Origin: Reyranella sp.
GTDB taxonomy: Bacteria > Pseudomonadota > Alphaproteobacteria > Reyranellales > Reyranellaceae
Reading direction: 5' to 3'
DNA: 64,000 nucleotides
NCBI GenBank assembly: GCA_019750135.1
Contig: JAIEOV010000010.1
Coordinates: forward strand, 307,878-371,877
In this document: positions 26,911 to 36,662 of the stretch, piece after piece
Layout of the letters: every line of letters starts with the position of its first letter
Numbering within the stretch: the first letter of the stretch is position 1
The notes under the pieces: generated by a model
What the model was told of the DNA's origin: nothing
Databases searched by the model: none
The model's input: only the letters and a program-made list of their open reading frames with translations
Translations under genes and position numbers: made by a program

Positions 26911-29019
26911 CTAACCTTGCCGCCGCGTCAGCGCCGGTAGCACCTTGTCCAGCGTGATCGGATAGTCGCGTACGCGCGCGGCGCAGGCGTTGTAGACGGC
27001 ATTGGCCACGGCGGCGCCGGCACCGCAGATGCCGAGCTCACCCAGGCCCTTGGAGCCCAGCACGTTGGCGTGCGGGTCGAACTCGTCGAGCAGCACGGCC
27101 TCGACCTCGGGCACGTCGGCATGGACCGGCACGTGATAGTGCACCAGGTCGTGGGTGATGAAGGCGCCGATGCGCGGATCGACGACGGCCTCTTCTTCCA
27201 GCGCCGAGCCCACGCCCCAGACCATGCCGCCGATCAACTGCGAGCGGGCCGTCTTTGGGTTGAGGATACGGCCGGCGGCGAACACGCCCAGCATGCGGCG
27301 CAGGCGGACCTCGCCCGTCGTCTGGTCGACGCCGACCTCGGCGAAGTGCGCGCCGTAGGCGAACTGGGAGTATTTCTTGTACTCGTCGCCCGGCTTGACG
27401 CTGCCCGTCGCTGACAGGCCCTGCGCGCCCTCGCCCTTCGCGAGCTTGGCCTTGAGCTTGGTGCAGGCATCGTGGAGCGCCGCACCGCAGCTCGAGGCGC
27501 CGAACGAACCACCCGAGCCCGGCGTGTCAGGATAGGAGCTGTGGCCGAGCTTCACCTTGATGTTCTCGACCGGCAAATCGAGCCCTTCGGCGGCGATCTG
27601 GGCGAACACCGTGTAGGAGCCGGTGCCGATGTCGGTCATGTCCATCTCGACGACGGCGTGGCGCTCGCTTTCCATCGTCACCTTTGCCTCGGCCGGGCGC
27701 AGGAAATTGCCGCGAATGGCGGCCGCCACGCCCATGCCCAAAAGCCAGTTGCCGTCGCGCACCTGGCCCGGCTGCGCGTTGCGCTTGTCCCAGCCGAAGC
27801 GCCGGGCGCCTTCCTGCAGGCACGGCACCAGGGCGCGGGTCGAGAACGGCAACTTCTTCTCCGGATCCTCCTTGGGCTCGTTCTTCACCCGAAGCTCAAT
27901 GGGATCAATGTCGAGCCTGATGGCGAGCTCGTCCATCGCCTGCTCGATCGACAGCAGGCCGATCGCCTCGCCGGGCGCGCGCATAGAATCGGCGACCGGC
28001 AGGTCGAGGGCCGCGATCTTCTGGCCGGTGAGCCTATTGGGCGCGGCATAGAGCGACCGCGTCGCCATGACGATGGGCTCGGAGAATTCGTCGGCCCGCG
28101 CACTCTGCGCCAGCGACTCATGGGCGATCGCCGTCAGCGTGCCGTCGCGCTCCGCCGCGAGCCGCACGCGCTGGATTGAGGCCGGGCGATGCGTCGTGAC
28201 GTGGAACATCTGCTGGCGCGTCAGCGCGACGCGCACGGGCCGGTCGAGCTCGCGCGCCGCCAGAGCGGCCAGGATGGCATCGCCGTAGACCGGCAGCTTG
28301 CCGCCGAAACCGCCGCCGACATATTCGGAGATCACCTCGACCTTGTCGGGCGCGAGCTTCAGCGTGTCGGCGATCGATTTGTGCGCGCTCTCGACGAGCT
28401 GGAGCGAGCTGATCACGGTGAGCTTGCCGTCCTGCCACGACGCGACGCTGGCGTGCGGTTCCATCATGGCGTGCGACTGGTAGGGGGTCTTGTAGATCGC
28501 GTCGACCTTCACCGGTGCGGCGGCGAACGCGCCGTCGAAATCCCCCACCTTGTTCGAGGCGGGCGCGCCCGTGGGGCTCTTGCCGCTGTCCTTGGCCGTG
28601 GCGCTGGCCGATTCGAGAGCGAAGGCGCCCTCGGTCTTCTCGTAGGTGACGACGATGGCGGAAGCCGCGGCGCGCGCGGTCTCCGCCGTCTCGGCCACCA
28701 CCAGCGCCACCGGCTGGCCGAAATACTCGACCTTGTCGCTGGCGAGCTGCGGCTTCGGCCGGGCGTGGCGGTCGTCGGCCGTGGCCTGGAAGGGCGCCTG
28801 CTGGGGCGCGTTCTGGTGCGTCATCACCAGCAGAACGCCGGGCATGCGGCGAGCGGCATTGGTCTCGATGCCCGTCACGCGTCCGCAGGCGATGGTGGCG
28901 GTGACGATCGAGCCGAACACCATGCGCTCGGCGCGATTGTCCGCCGCGTAGGCCGCCGTACCCGTCACCTTGGCGCGACCGTCAATGCGGTCGATGGCCT
29001 GGCCGATAACCTGCGCCAT
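26911..29019 (-). CDS. paoC: Aldehyde oxidoreductase, molybdopterin-binding subunit (PaoC-like)
   Basis: Large subunit of a xanthine-oxidase-family molybdenum enzyme, 702 residues. The N-terminal half has MAQVIGQAIDRIDGRAKVTGTAAYAAD. The Moco-binding half contains GGGFGGKLPVYGD, GSGGSFGASS and the catalytic Glu region GSKGLGELGICGAGAAVANAVY. The size and the Tat-signal small subunit match periplasmic PaoABC rather than cytosolic xanthine dehydrogenase. Its ATG (after GGGAGG) is 1 bp from the FAD-subunit stop. Oxidises aromatic or other aldehydes in the known enzyme; substrate here is inferred. Confidence 0.88.
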   Translation of the reverse strand: MAQVIGQAIDRIDGRAKVTGTAAYAADNRAERMVFGSIVTATIACGRVTGIETNAARRMPGVLLVMTHQNAPQQAPFQATADDRHARPKPQLASDKVEYFGQPVALVVAETAETARAAASAIVVTYEKTEGAFALESASATAKDSGKSPTGAPASNKVGDFDGAFAAAPVKVDAIYKTPYQSHAMMEPHASVASWQDGKLTVISSLQLVESAHKSIADTLKLAPDKVEVISEYVGGGFGGKLPVYGDAILAALAARELDRPVRVALTRQQMFHVTTHRPASIQRVRLAAERDGTLTAIAHESLAQSARADEFSEPIVMATRSLYAAPNRLTGQKIAALDLPVADSMRAPGEAIGLLSIEQAMDELAIRLDIDPIELRVKNEPKEDPEKKLPFSTRALVPCLQEGARRFGWDKRNAQPGQVRDGNWLLGMGVAAAIRGNFLRPAEAKVTMESERHAVVEMDMTDIGTGSYTVFAQIAAEGLDLPVENIKVKLGHSSYPDTPGSGGSFGASSCGAALHDACTKLKAKLAKGEGAQGLSATGSVKPGDEYKKYSQFAYGAHFAEVGVDQTTGEVRLRRMLGVFAAGRILNPKTARSQLIGGMVWGVGSALEEEAVVDPRIGAFITHDLVHYHVPVHADVPEVEAVLLDEFDPHANVLGSKGLGELGICGAGAAVANAVYNACAARVRDYPITLDKVLPALTRRQG

Positions 29020-29020
29020 G

Positions 29021-30004
29021 TCAGCCTCCCGTCGCCAGCTCGCCGATCGTCCGGGCAATCAGGCGCTCGGTCAGCGGGACCTTGAACTCGTTGTACGGAT
29101 AGGTCCGGGCCTCGCGCGTGGCGGCCCGGGCAGCGGCTTCGTAGCTGCTGGCGTCGGCGGCAGCACCCACCAGCTCGCGCTCGGCCTCCTTGGGCACCCA
29201 AGGTTTGTGGGCGACGCCGCCCAGGGCCAGCCGCGCATCGCGGATCTTGCCGTCAGCCGCGTCGACGATCGCCGCCACCGAGACCAGGGCGAAGGCAAAG
29301 GAGGCGCGGTCGCGCACCTTGCGATAGGTCTGCCTCCCGGCGGGAGGCGGTGGCAGGAAGATCGCGGTGATCAGCTCGCCGCGCGCCAGCGTGGTGTCGC
29401 GTTCGGGGTTCTGGCCCGGCAGGCGGTGCAGCTCAGCGATCGGCACCTTGCGGCTGAGGCCGGCCGGCGTCTGCACCTCGACCTCGGCGTGCAGCGCCGC
29501 CATGGCGACCGCCATGTCCGAGGGATGCACGGCGATGCAGACTTGGCTCGCGCCCAGGATGGCATGCATGCGGTTGAAGCCCGCCAGCGCAGCGCAGCCG
29601 CTGCCCGGCTGGCGTTTGTTGCACGGCATGGCCACGTCATAGAAGTACGGACAGCGCGTGCGTTGCAGCAGGTTGCCGGCCGCCGTCGCCTGGTTGCGCA
29701 ACTGGCCCGAGGCGCCGTTGAGCAGTGCCATCGCCAGCACCGGATAGCGCCGGCGTACGCGCGGGTCGGCGGCGATGTCGGTGTTGCTGACCAGGGCACC
29801 GATGCGCAGCCCGCCATCGGGGGTCTCGCCGACCTCGCGCAGCGGCAGGCGGGAGATGTCGACCAGATGCGTCGGCTGCTCGACGTCGATCTTCATGAGA
29901 TCGAGCAGGTTGGTGCCCCCGGCGATGAAGGACGCGCCAGGCTGGCTGGCCGCCTGCATGGCCGCGGCGACGTCGGCCGGTCGCTCGTAGGTAAAGGCTC
30001 TCAT
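29021..30004 (-). CDS. paoB: Aldehyde oxidoreductase, FAD-binding subunit (PaoB-like)
   Basis: Middle subunit, 327 residues, carrying FAD and, in PaoB, an extra [4Fe-4S] cluster. The FAD motif [14 protein letters not shown] lies near residue 35. A cysteine-bearing loop ([21 protein letters not shown]) matches the 4Fe-4S insert of 4-hydroxybenzoyl-CoA reductase/PaoB-type subunits. The ATG at 30004 follows GGGAGG and overlaps the stop of the small subunit. Part of a three-gene operon. Confidence 0.88.
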   Translation of the reverse strand: MRAFTYERPADVAAAMQAASQPGASFIAGGTNLLDLMKIDVEQPTHLVDISRLPLREVGETPDGGLRIGALVSNTDIAADPRVRRRYPVLAMALLNGASGQLRNQATAAGNLLQRTRCPYFYDVAMPCNKRQPGSGCAALAGFNRMHAILGASQVCIAVHPSDMAVAMAALHAEVEVQTPAGLSRKVPIAELHRLPGQNPERDTTLARGELITAIFLPPPPAGRQTYRKVRDRASFAFALVSVAAIVDAADGKIRDARLALGGVAHKPWVPKEAERELVGAAADASSYEAAARAATREARTYPYNEFKVPLTERLIARTIGELATGG

Positions 30005-30636
30005 CCGGGCCTCCCTTGTTGCGTTTCCATGATGGCGGCGACGATGTTGGGATAGGCCGAGCAGCGGCAGATGTTGCCGCTCATGCGTTCGCGGATTTCG
30101 GTGCCGCTGGCTTGCGGCGCCGCGGCGAGGTCGCCGACGGCCGACGGCACGCCGCGCTGGATCTCGTCCAGCATGCCGACCGCCGAGCAGATCTGGCCGG
30201 GGGTGCAATAGCCGCACTGGAAGCCATCATGCTTGACGAAGGCCTCCTGCAGCGGGTGCAGCTTGCCGTCGGTGGCGAGGCCTTCGATGGTGACGATGCT
30301 GTCGCCTTCGCGCGCCACGGCGAGCGAAAGGCAGGCGTTGAGCCGCACGCCGTTCACCAGCACGGTGCAGGCGCCGCACTGGCCGTGGTCGCAGCCTTTC
30401 TTGGTGCCGGCGAGGCCGAGATGATCGCGCAAGGCATCGAGCAGCGAGGTGCGCGGATCGAGCGCCAGATCGTGCGCCTGGCCGTTCACGGTCAGGCGGA
30501 CATTGTTCTTTGTCGGGCCGTTGGGTCGCGAAGAAGAGGGCATGGTCTGGGCCTGCATTTCGCGGCCGAACATCGCCGTCACGACGGAGGCGATGCCCAG
30601 CACGCGACGGGTGATGGCGTGTGGAGGGCTGGTCAT
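30001..30636 (-). CDS. paoA: Aldehyde oxidoreductase, [2Fe-2S] subunit with Tat signal (PaoA-like)
   Basis: Small subunit, 211 residues. The N-terminus contains [21 protein letters not shown], a Tat-type export signal, so the complex would be assembled and exported folded. Two clusters are ligated by [16 protein letters not shown] with Cys downstream, and QCGYCTPGQ...[12 protein letters not shown]. It heads the paoABC operon. The dedicated Moco-inserting chaperone (PaoD/XdhC-like) is not in the window. Confidence 0.88.
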   Translation of the reverse strand: MTSPPHAITRRVLGIASVVTAMFGREMQAQTMPSSSRPNGPTKNNVRLTVNGQAHDLALDPRTSLLDALRDHLGLAGTKKGCDHGQCGACTVLVNGVRLNACLSLAVAREGDSIVTIEGLATDGKLHPLQEAFVKHDGFQCGYCTPGQICSAVGMLDEIQRGVPSAVGDLAAAPQASGTEIRERMSGNICRCSAYPNIVAAIMETQQGRPG

Positions 30637-30746
30637 GCCCGGACCAACGGCCAGATTGTCGGGTCCGTTGCCCGGTCCTATGTGCTTGTCACACGTGGAA
30701 CGACTCGCTGCAGCTGTCGTTTCCCGACGGGCTACACGGCGTCAGG

Positions 30747-33416
30747 TTGCATCCTTTGCGCAAAGACAGTCTCACGACCTATCGCGCCAAGCGCGACTTC
30801 GACCAGACCGACGAGCCGTCGGGCAAGGCGGGCGTGGCTTCGTCCAAGGAGCTGCGCTTCGTCATCCAGCGGCACGATGCCACGCGGTTGCACTACGATT
30901 TCCGGCTCGAGCTCGACGGCGTGTTCCTGTCGTGGGCGGTGACCAAGGGGCCGTCGCTCGATCCCACCGTCAAGCGCCTGGCGGTGCAGACCGAGGACCA
31001 TCCGCTCGACTATGGCGACTTCGAGGGCACCATTCCCGAGGGCCAGTATGGCGGCGGCACGGTGCAGCTCTGGGATCGCGGCTACTGGCGGCCGATCGGC
31101 GACCCGCAGGAGGGCCTGAAGAAGGGCGACCTGAAATTCGTGCTGGAAGGCGAACGGCTGCACGGCAGCTGGGTGCTGGTGCGCATGAAGTGGGACCGGG
31201 ATAAGAGCCGCAAAGGGGGCGGCAGCGGAAAGAAGACGAACTGGCTGCTGATCAAGCATCGCGACGAGGCGGCGCGCGAGGGCGACGAGGACGCCTTGCT
31301 TCAGGAGAACGAGACGTCGGTGGCGTCGGGACGGACCCTGGACGAGATCGCGATCGGCAAGGGGCGTGCGCCGACGCCGTTCATGACCGGCAAGCGGCGT
31401 GCGGCGGGCGCGGTCTGGCAGAGCAACAAGAAGGGCGGCGGCGACAAGGCGACGCTTGCGGAGAGCAAGACCAAGCCGCGCAAGGTCTCGAAGATGCCCA
31501 CCTTCGTCGAGCCGCAGCTCTGCAAGCTGGTCGAACGCGCGCCGGCGCAGGCCGGCTGGGCGCACGAGGTCAAGTTCGACGGCTATCGCCTGCAATTGCG
31601 TGTCGAGGACGGCAAGGCGCGCCTGCGCACGCGCAAGGGCCTGGACTGGACGGAGAAGTTCCAGGCCATCGCCGAGCGTGCGGAGAAGCTGCCGGATTGC
31701 CTGATCGACGGCGAGGCGGTGGCGCTCGATGCCCATGGCGCGCCGGATTTCTCGGCCCTGCAGGCTGCCCTGTCCGAGGGAGAATCGGACAAGCTGGTCT
31801 TCTTCGCCTTCGACCTGCTGTTCGTCGAAGGCGAAGACCTGCGCGCCCTGCCCTTGCGCGATCGCAAGGCGCGGCTGCAGGCGCTTCTGGACGGGCTCAA
31901 GGGCAAGCAAGCCGGCCTGCAGTACGTCGAGCATTTCGAGACGGCGGGCGACGCGGTGCTGGAATCGGCCTGTCGCATGCACCTCGAAGGCATCGTGTCC
32001 AAGGAGCTCGATGAGCCCTATCGCTCGGGTCGCATCGGCAGCTGGGTCAAGACCAAGTGCCGGGCTGGCCACGAGGTGGTGATCGGCGGCTGGACCAGCG
32101 AGGGGAAGCGGATGCGCTCGCTGCTGGTCGGCGTGCATCGCGGGCATGGCAAGGACCAGAAGCTGGTCTCGGTCGGCCGCGTCGGAACGGGGTTCGGTGA
32201 AGCCGTCCTGCGGAAGCTGGTGCCGCGCCTGCGCGAAGTCGAAAGCAAGACCAGCCCCTTCGCTCCGGGGGCAAGCCCGCGCAAGGAAGCCGGAATCCAC
32301 TGGGCGCGGCCAGAGCTGGTGGCCGAGATCGAGTTCGCCGGCTGGACCGGGGACGGCAATGTGCGTCAGGCTGCCTTCAAGGGGCTTCGCGCCGACAAGC
32401 CGGCCGAGGAGGTCGAGGCGGAACAGGCCGTGAAGCCGGAGAAGGCGAAGATGGCCAAGCCAGTCCCCAAGGCCCGAGGCGCGACGTCTTCCCGAGCCGC
32501 ACCGGCGGGTGGGCCGGCGATGGTCATGGGCGTGTCGATCTCCAATCCGAACAAGCCGCTGTGGCCCGACGAGAAGCCGCCGGTCACCAAGCTCGAGCTG
32601 GCGCAGTACTACGAGACGGTCGGCGAATGGATGATCGAGCATCTGAAGGGCCGCCCTTGCTCGCTGGTGCGCACTCCCGACGGCATCACGGGCGACCAGA
32701 ACTTCTTCCAGCGCCACGCCGCACCAGGCACCTCCCACCTGCTCGAGCAGGTGAAGGTGAGCGGCGATCGCAAGCCCTACCTGCAGATCGATCGCGTCGA
32801 GGGTCTGGCGGCGGTGGCCCAGCTGGGCGCCACCGAGCTGCATCCGTGGAATTGCCAGGCCGGCGAGCCGGAGTTGCCCGGCCGCCTGGTGTTCGACCTC
32901 GATCCGGCGCCCGATGTGACGTTCAACGAGGTGATCAAAGGCGCCATCGATGTCCGCAAGCGGCTCGAGGCGCTGGGCATGAAGACCTTCTGCAAGACGA
33001 CCGGCGGCAAGGGCCTGCATGTCGTGACGCCGCTCACATCCGATCCAAAGAGCCCGGACTGGGATGCCGCGAAGACCTTCGCCCGCGAGATCTGCCGCCA
33101 GCTCGCCGAGGACGAGCCCGACCGCTTCGTGCTGAACATGGCGAAGAAGGAGCGCGGTGGCCGCATCTTCCTCGACTATCTGCGCAACGATCGCACGGCG
33201 ACGGCCGTGGCGCCGTTGTCGACGCGCGCCCGGCCCGGCGCCACGGTGTCGATGCCGCTCAACTGGTCGCAGGTGAAGGCCGGGCTCGATCCGACGAAGT
33301 TCACCATCCGCACCGCGCCAGCACTGCTGAAGAAGAGCAAGCCGTGGGCGACCTATGCCAAGTCGGCGACGTCGCTGCGTTCGGCGATAGAGCGTCTAAT
33401 CAAATCGAAATCGTGA
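30747..33416 (+). CDS. ligD: Multifunctional DNA ligase D (NHEJ)
   Basis: Repairs double-strand breaks with Ku. Order is phosphoesterase ([29 protein letters not shown]), ATP-dependent ligase with nucleotidyl-acceptor Lys in [13 protein letters not shown] and OB domain, then polymerase/primase ([22 protein letters not shown]), the PE-LIG-POL order of Pseudomonas. About 889 residues from a TTG at 30747, just before the [10 protein letters not shown] motif where the family begins; TTG 30756 is equally possible, and an ATG at 30621 would overlap paoA. ku follows by 8 bp. Confidence 0.95.
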   Translation: MHPLRKDSLTTYRAKRDFDQTDEPSGKAGVASSKELRFVIQRHDATRLHYDFRLELDGVFLSWAVTKGPSLDPTVKRLAVQTEDHPLDYGDFEGTIPEGQYGGGTVQLWDRGYWRPIGDPQEGLKKGDLKFVLEGERLHGSWVLVRMKWDRDKSRKGGGSGKKTNWLLIKHRDEAAREGDEDALLQENETSVASGRTLDEIAIGKGRAPTPFMTGKRRAAGAVWQSNKKGGGDKATLAESKTKPRKVSKMPTFVEPQLCKLVERAPAQAGWAHEVKFDGYRLQLRVEDGKARLRTRKGLDWTEKFQAIAERAEKLPDCLIDGEAVALDAHGAPDFSALQAALSEGESDKLVFFAFDLLFVEGEDLRALPLRDRKARLQALLDGLKGKQAGLQYVEHFETAGDAVLESACRMHLEGIVSKELDEPYRSGRIGSWVKTKCRAGHEVVIGGWTSEGKRMRSLLVGVHRGHGKDQKLVSVGRVGTGFGEAVLRKLVPRLREVESKTSPFAPGASPRKEAGIHWARPELVAEIEFAGWTGDGNVRQAAFKGLRADKPAEEVEAEQAVKPEKAKMAKPVPKARGATSSRAAPAGGPAMVMGVSISNPNKPLWPDEKPPVTKLELAQYYETVGEWMIEHLKGRPCSLVRTPDGITGDQNFFQRHAAPGTSHLLEQVKVSGDRKPYLQIDRVEGLAAVAQLGATELHPWNCQAGEPELPGRLVFDLDPAPDVTFNEVIKGAIDVRKRLEALGMKTFCKTTGGKGLHVVTPLTSDPKSPDWDAAKTFAREICRQLAEDEPDRFVLNMAKKERGGRIFLDYLRNDRTATAVAPLSTRARPGATVSMPLNWSQVKAGLDPTKFTIRTAPALLKKSKPWATYAKSATSLRSAIERLIKSKS

Positions 33417-33424
33417 GGACCAGC

Positions 33425-34336
33425 ATGGCCAAGGCCAAACGCAAGAGTCACAGCAACAGCGCGCAGAAGCGGGCGATGCGGCCGACCTGGGAAGGGCATC
33501 TCAAGCTGTCGCTGGTGACCTGCCCGGTGGCGCTCTACACAGCCACGGAGCGCACTGCCGACGTGCACTTCAACCTGATCAATCCCAAGACCAACAATCG
33601 CATCCGCATGCAGACGGTCGACGCCGGCACCGGCAAGGTGGTCGAGCGTTCCGACCTGGTGAAGGGGTTTGCAGTCTCAAAGAACAAGTACGTGCTGTTC
33701 GAGCCGGAAGAGCTCGACGCGGTGAAGCTGGAATCGACGCGAGTGATCGACATCCAGGAGTTCGTCGATGCGTCGTCGATCGACCGCATCTACTGGGACG
33801 AGCCCTACTATCTCGCGCCCGCTGGCAAGACAGGGATCGAGGCCTACGCCGTCATCCGCGCGGCCATGGAAAAGCAGGAAAAGGTGGCGCTGGGTCGGGT
33901 GGTCATGCACCAGCGCGAGCGTGTCTGCGCCCTGGAGCCGCGCGACGGCGGCATTCTGCTCACGACCTTGCGCACGCACGACGAAATCCGCTCCGCCGAT
34001 GAAGTGTTCGATCGCCATCTGCCCAAGCCCGATGCGCGCATGCTGGAGATTGCCGAAAAGATCATTGCCCAGCAGGAAGCAGAGTTCGATCCCAGCGAGT
34101 TCAAGGATCGCTACGAGGATGCGCTGCGCGACCTGATCAAGCGCAAGGCCAAGGGCGAGGAAGTGGTGAGGAGCGAGGAGCCGGAGGAAGGGGAGAAGGT
34201 CGTCGACCTGATGGACGCCCTGCGCCGCAGCTTGAAGGGCGGCGGCGGTCCGTCGCGCGACAAGGCCGATCGTTTTCTGGAGGCGCAGGGCCGCAAGCCT
34301 CGCAAGAAGGCGGGGCCGCGCAAGCGGGCGGCTTGA
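33425..34336 (+). CDS. ku: Non-homologous end-joining protein Ku
   Basis: 303-residue bacterial Ku homodimer subunit that binds DNA ends and recruits LigD. The ATG follows GTGAGGACCAGC. The core has WEGHLKLSLVTCPVALY, HFNLINPKTNNRIRM and VLFEPEELDAVK. A Lys/Arg-rich tail (GRKPRKKAGPRKRAA) is typical of Ku and helps end threading. Operon with ligD; last 4 bp overlap the following hydrolase. Confidence 0.96.
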   Translation: MAKAKRKSHSNSAQKRAMRPTWEGHLKLSLVTCPVALYTATERTADVHFNLINPKTNNRIRMQTVDAGTGKVVERSDLVKGFAVSKNKYVLFEPEELDAVKLESTRVIDIQEFVDASSIDRIYWDEPYYLAPAGKTGIEAYAVIRAAMEKQEKVALGRVVMHQRERVCALEPRDGGILLTTLRTHDEIRSADEVFDRHLPKPDARMLEIAEKIIAQQEAEFDPSEFKDRYEDALRDLIKRKAKGEEVVRSEEPEEGEKVVDLMDALRRSLKGGGGPSRDKADRFLEAQGRKPRKKAGPRKRAA

Positions 34337-34935
34337 ACGCCGGGTCCCGGATCCGGTTGGAACGGACGGCGATCCATATCGCCGTCGACATGCAGTGCCT
34401 GTTTGCCGAATCGACCGAATGGTTCGTGCCATGGCTGCCCAAGGTGCTGCCCAACGTGCTGGAGATCGCCGCCCGTCATCCCGAGCGCACGATCTTCACG
34501 CGCTTCATTCCGCCGCAGGATCCCGAGCATGCGACCGGCGCGTGGCGCGACTATTACGAGCGCTGGCGGTCGATGACGCGCGATCGCATCGATCCGCACC
34601 TGCTCGAGCTGGTCGAGCCGCTGCGCAAGCTGGTCCCGCCGGCCAAGATCTTGAACAAGAGCGTCTATTCCGCCTTCGGCAATCCCAAGCTCGCTCATTC
34701 GCTGCGCCGCCACGGCATCACGACGCTGATCGTCACCGGCGGCGAGACCGACGTCTGCGTCCTGGCCACGGTCGTCGCGGCCGTCGATCTCGGCTTTCGC
34801 GTCGTGCTGCCGGACGATGCCCTGTGCAGCGCCAACGACTCGACCCACGACGCCCTGATGAAGCTCTATCATGAGCGCTACAGCCAGCAGATCGAGACCA
34901 CGACGACGGAGCGGATCGTCCGGGACTGGACCTGA
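34333..34935 (+). CDS. Isochorismatase-family cysteine hydrolase
   Basis: 200-residue hydrolase with the triad Asp in IAVDMQCLF, Lys in LNKSVYSAF and Cys in ETDVCVLATVV. The family includes nicotinamidases, ureidoacrylate hydrolases and isochorismatases. It begins with a TTG overlapping the ku stop (TTGA), so it is probably cotranslated in the ligD-ku unit. Substrate unknown. Confidence 0.85.
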   Translation: MNAGSRIRLERTAIHIAVDMQCLFAESTEWFVPWLPKVLPNVLEIAARHPERTIFTRFIPPQDPEHATGAWRDYYERWRSMTRDRIDPHLLELVEPLRKLVPPAKILNKSVYSAFGNPKLAHSLRRHGITTLIVTGGETDVCVLATVVAAVDLGFRVVLPDDALCSANDSTHDALMKLYHERYSQQIETTTTERIVRDWT

Positions 34936-34999
34936 GGGTGGAACTTCGCGATTCCCCGTCACGTTACCGACATAGAAGTGCAATCCTGTGGAGCGCGCC

Positions 35000-35536
35000 A
35001 TGGCGCTTGATCGCCTGCCGCTGGTTGACAAGGACAGCGGCGATCTCACGGTTGTCGTCGAGACGCCGAAGGGCAGCCGCAACAAGTACAAGTACGATCC
35101 CAAGGGCGACGTCATTCGGCTGGGGGCGATCCTGGCCGAAGGCTTGGCGTTTCCCTGCGACTTCGGGTTCTTCCCGTCGACCCGCGGCGACGACGGAGAC
35201 CCACTCGACGTGCTGCTGTTGCTCGATTCCGCGGTGCCCTCGGGCTGTGCGGCGACGGCGCGTTTGATCGGTGTGCTAGAGGTCGAGCAGAAGGAGAAGC
35301 GCAAGCCCTGGCGGCGCAATGACCGCTATTTCGCCGTCGCTACGCACGCGCACAGCCAACGGGCGGTCAAGCGCCTGGCCGATCTGCCGGCGCAGCTCGT
35401 GCCCGAGGTCGAGGCGTTCTTCGTTCACTACGCCGGCCTCAACGGCAAGGCGCTGCGCGTCGTGCGACGCAGCGGGCCGAAGCGTGCGCACAAGCTCCTG
35501 AAGGTTGGCATCAAGGCCTTCAGGGCGGGCAAGTGA
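35000..35536 (+). CDS. Inorganic pyrophosphatase (class I, divergent)
   Basis: Hydrolyses pyrophosphate. 178 residues from the ATG at 35000, which has GGAG at the right spacing; a GTG 12 bp upstream is also in frame. The signature GDDGDPLDVLLLLD carries the metal-binding aspartates and KYKYDPKGD the N-terminal Lys. The C-terminal half (VRRSGPKRAHKLL) differs from typical Ppa, so it may be a second, specialised copy. TGATG overlap with the next gene. Confidence 0.88.
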   Translation: MALDRLPLVDKDSGDLTVVVETPKGSRNKYKYDPKGDVIRLGAILAEGLAFPCDFGFFPSTRGDDGDPLDVLLLLDSAVPSGCAATARLIGVLEVEQKEKRKPWRRNDRYFAVATHAHSQRAVKRLADLPAQLVPEVEAFFVHYAGLNGKALRVVRRSGPKRAHKLLKVGIKAFRAGK

Positions 35537-35988
35537 TGGAAGTCCATCGCGAGACTCTCGAAGAGGAAGCCACCCACGTCACCGACGAGGCGCGCATGGT
35601 GCTGCCCGGCGTGCAGGCGGTGTTGGGTTTCCAGCTCGTCGCCGTCTTCAACCAGCGTTTCCAGGAATTCAGTGCGGGCGAGCAGGTCATCCATCTCGCC
35701 GCCTTCTTGCTGATGGCGCTGGCCATGGGCTTGGTGATGACGCCGGCGGCCTATCATCGCCAGGTCGAGCGCGGCGCGGTGTCTCGCCGTTTCGTCGATC
35801 TCTCGTCCAGCTTGCTGACGCTTGCCATGCTGCCGCTGATCGCCGGCGTATGCCTCGATACCTATCTGATCGCCCGGCTCATCCTGAACGAGCGAGGGCG
35901 GGCGCTGCTCGTCGCCGCCGGCACGGCGCTGTTGCTGGCCGCGTTGTGGTACGGCCTCCCCGCTTTTTGCCGCCGTCGCAAAAACTGA
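35536..35988 (+). CDS. DUF6328-type membrane protein
   Basis: 150 residues with four hydrophobic helices (AVLGFQLVAVF, VIHLAAFLLMALAMGLVM, SLLTLAMLPLIAGVCL, LLVAAGTALLLAALWYG). The opening RETLEEEATHVTDEARMVLPGVQAVLGFQL matches DUF6328 proteins. Function unknown. It overlaps the pyrophosphatase stop, so the two are coupled. Confidence 0.75.
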   Translation: MEVHRETLEEEATHVTDEARMVLPGVQAVLGFQLVAVFNQRFQEFSAGEQVIHLAAFLLMALAMGLVMTPAAYHRQVERGAVSRRFVDLSSSLLTLAMLPLIAGVCLDTYLIARLILNERGRALLVAAGTALLLAALWYGLPAFCRRRKN

Positions 35989-36022
35989 GCGGCGATTCGA
36001 TGTCGGCTGCTACAGTCGGCGC

Positions 36023-36640
36023 ATGACCAGGATCCTGCTGACCCGTCACGGCCATGTCGAGGGCATCCGGCCGGCGCGCTTTCGCGGCCGTGCCGAGCTG
36101 CCGTTGACCGGGCGCGGGCTCGCCCAGGCCGATGCGCTGGCCAAGCGTATCGCTGCCAACTGGAAGCCGGTCGCGGTATTCACCAGCCCGTTGCAGCGTT
36201 GTGCGGTGACCGGCGGCAAGATCGCGGCTGCGTGCGGCATCAAGGGCGAGGTGCGCGACGGGTTGGGCGACATCGACTACGGCGCCTGGCAGATGCGGAC
36301 GCATGACGAGGTGAAGGCCGAATCGCCGGATGCTTACCAGCAGTGGCACTCGGCGCCCTATCTCACGCGCTTTCCCAAGGGCGAATCGCTGCAGGACGTC
36401 ATGGCGCGGTCGACCGACGTGCTGCGCGAGGTGCTCTTGCGTTATCCTGGGCAGACGGTGGTGCTGGTCGGGCACGACAGCGTCAACCGCGTGCTGCTGA
36501 TGCAGCTTCTCGACATGCCGCTGGCGGCCTATTGGCGGCTGGTCCAGGACCCCTGCGCTCTGAACGAGATCGAGGTTTCGGCCTGGGGCGACGTCCTGGT
36601 GCAGCGGATCAACGACACGAGCCATCTGGACCCGGCCTGA
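36023..36640 (+). CDS. Histidine phosphatase family protein
   Basis: 205 residues of the phosphoglycerate-mutase-like superfamily. The catalytic RHG motif is [10 protein letters not shown] and the second His lies in [30 protein letters not shown] and [10 protein letters not shown] match CobC/GpmB-like phosphatases. Substrate unknown (alpha-ribazole phosphate or a sugar phosphate are possibilities). Ends 22 bp before mnmG. Confidence 0.88.
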   Translation: MTRILLTRHGHVEGIRPARFRGRAELPLTGRGLAQADALAKRIAANWKPVAVFTSPLQRCAVTGGKIAAACGIKGEVRDGLGDIDYGAWQMRTHDEVKAESPDAYQQWHSAPYLTRFPKGESLQDVMARSTDVLREVLLRYPGQTVVLVGHDSVNRVLLMQLLDMPLAAYWRLVQDPCALNEIEVSAWGDVLVQRINDTSHLDPA

Positions 36641-36662
36641 GACGACGCTTACAAGGCCCGCC

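Noticed and set aside
30732..33020. 762-codon minus-strand open frame over ligD
   Set aside because: Antisense to ligD; low-complexity Leu/Arg/Ala/Gln composition and no family motif.
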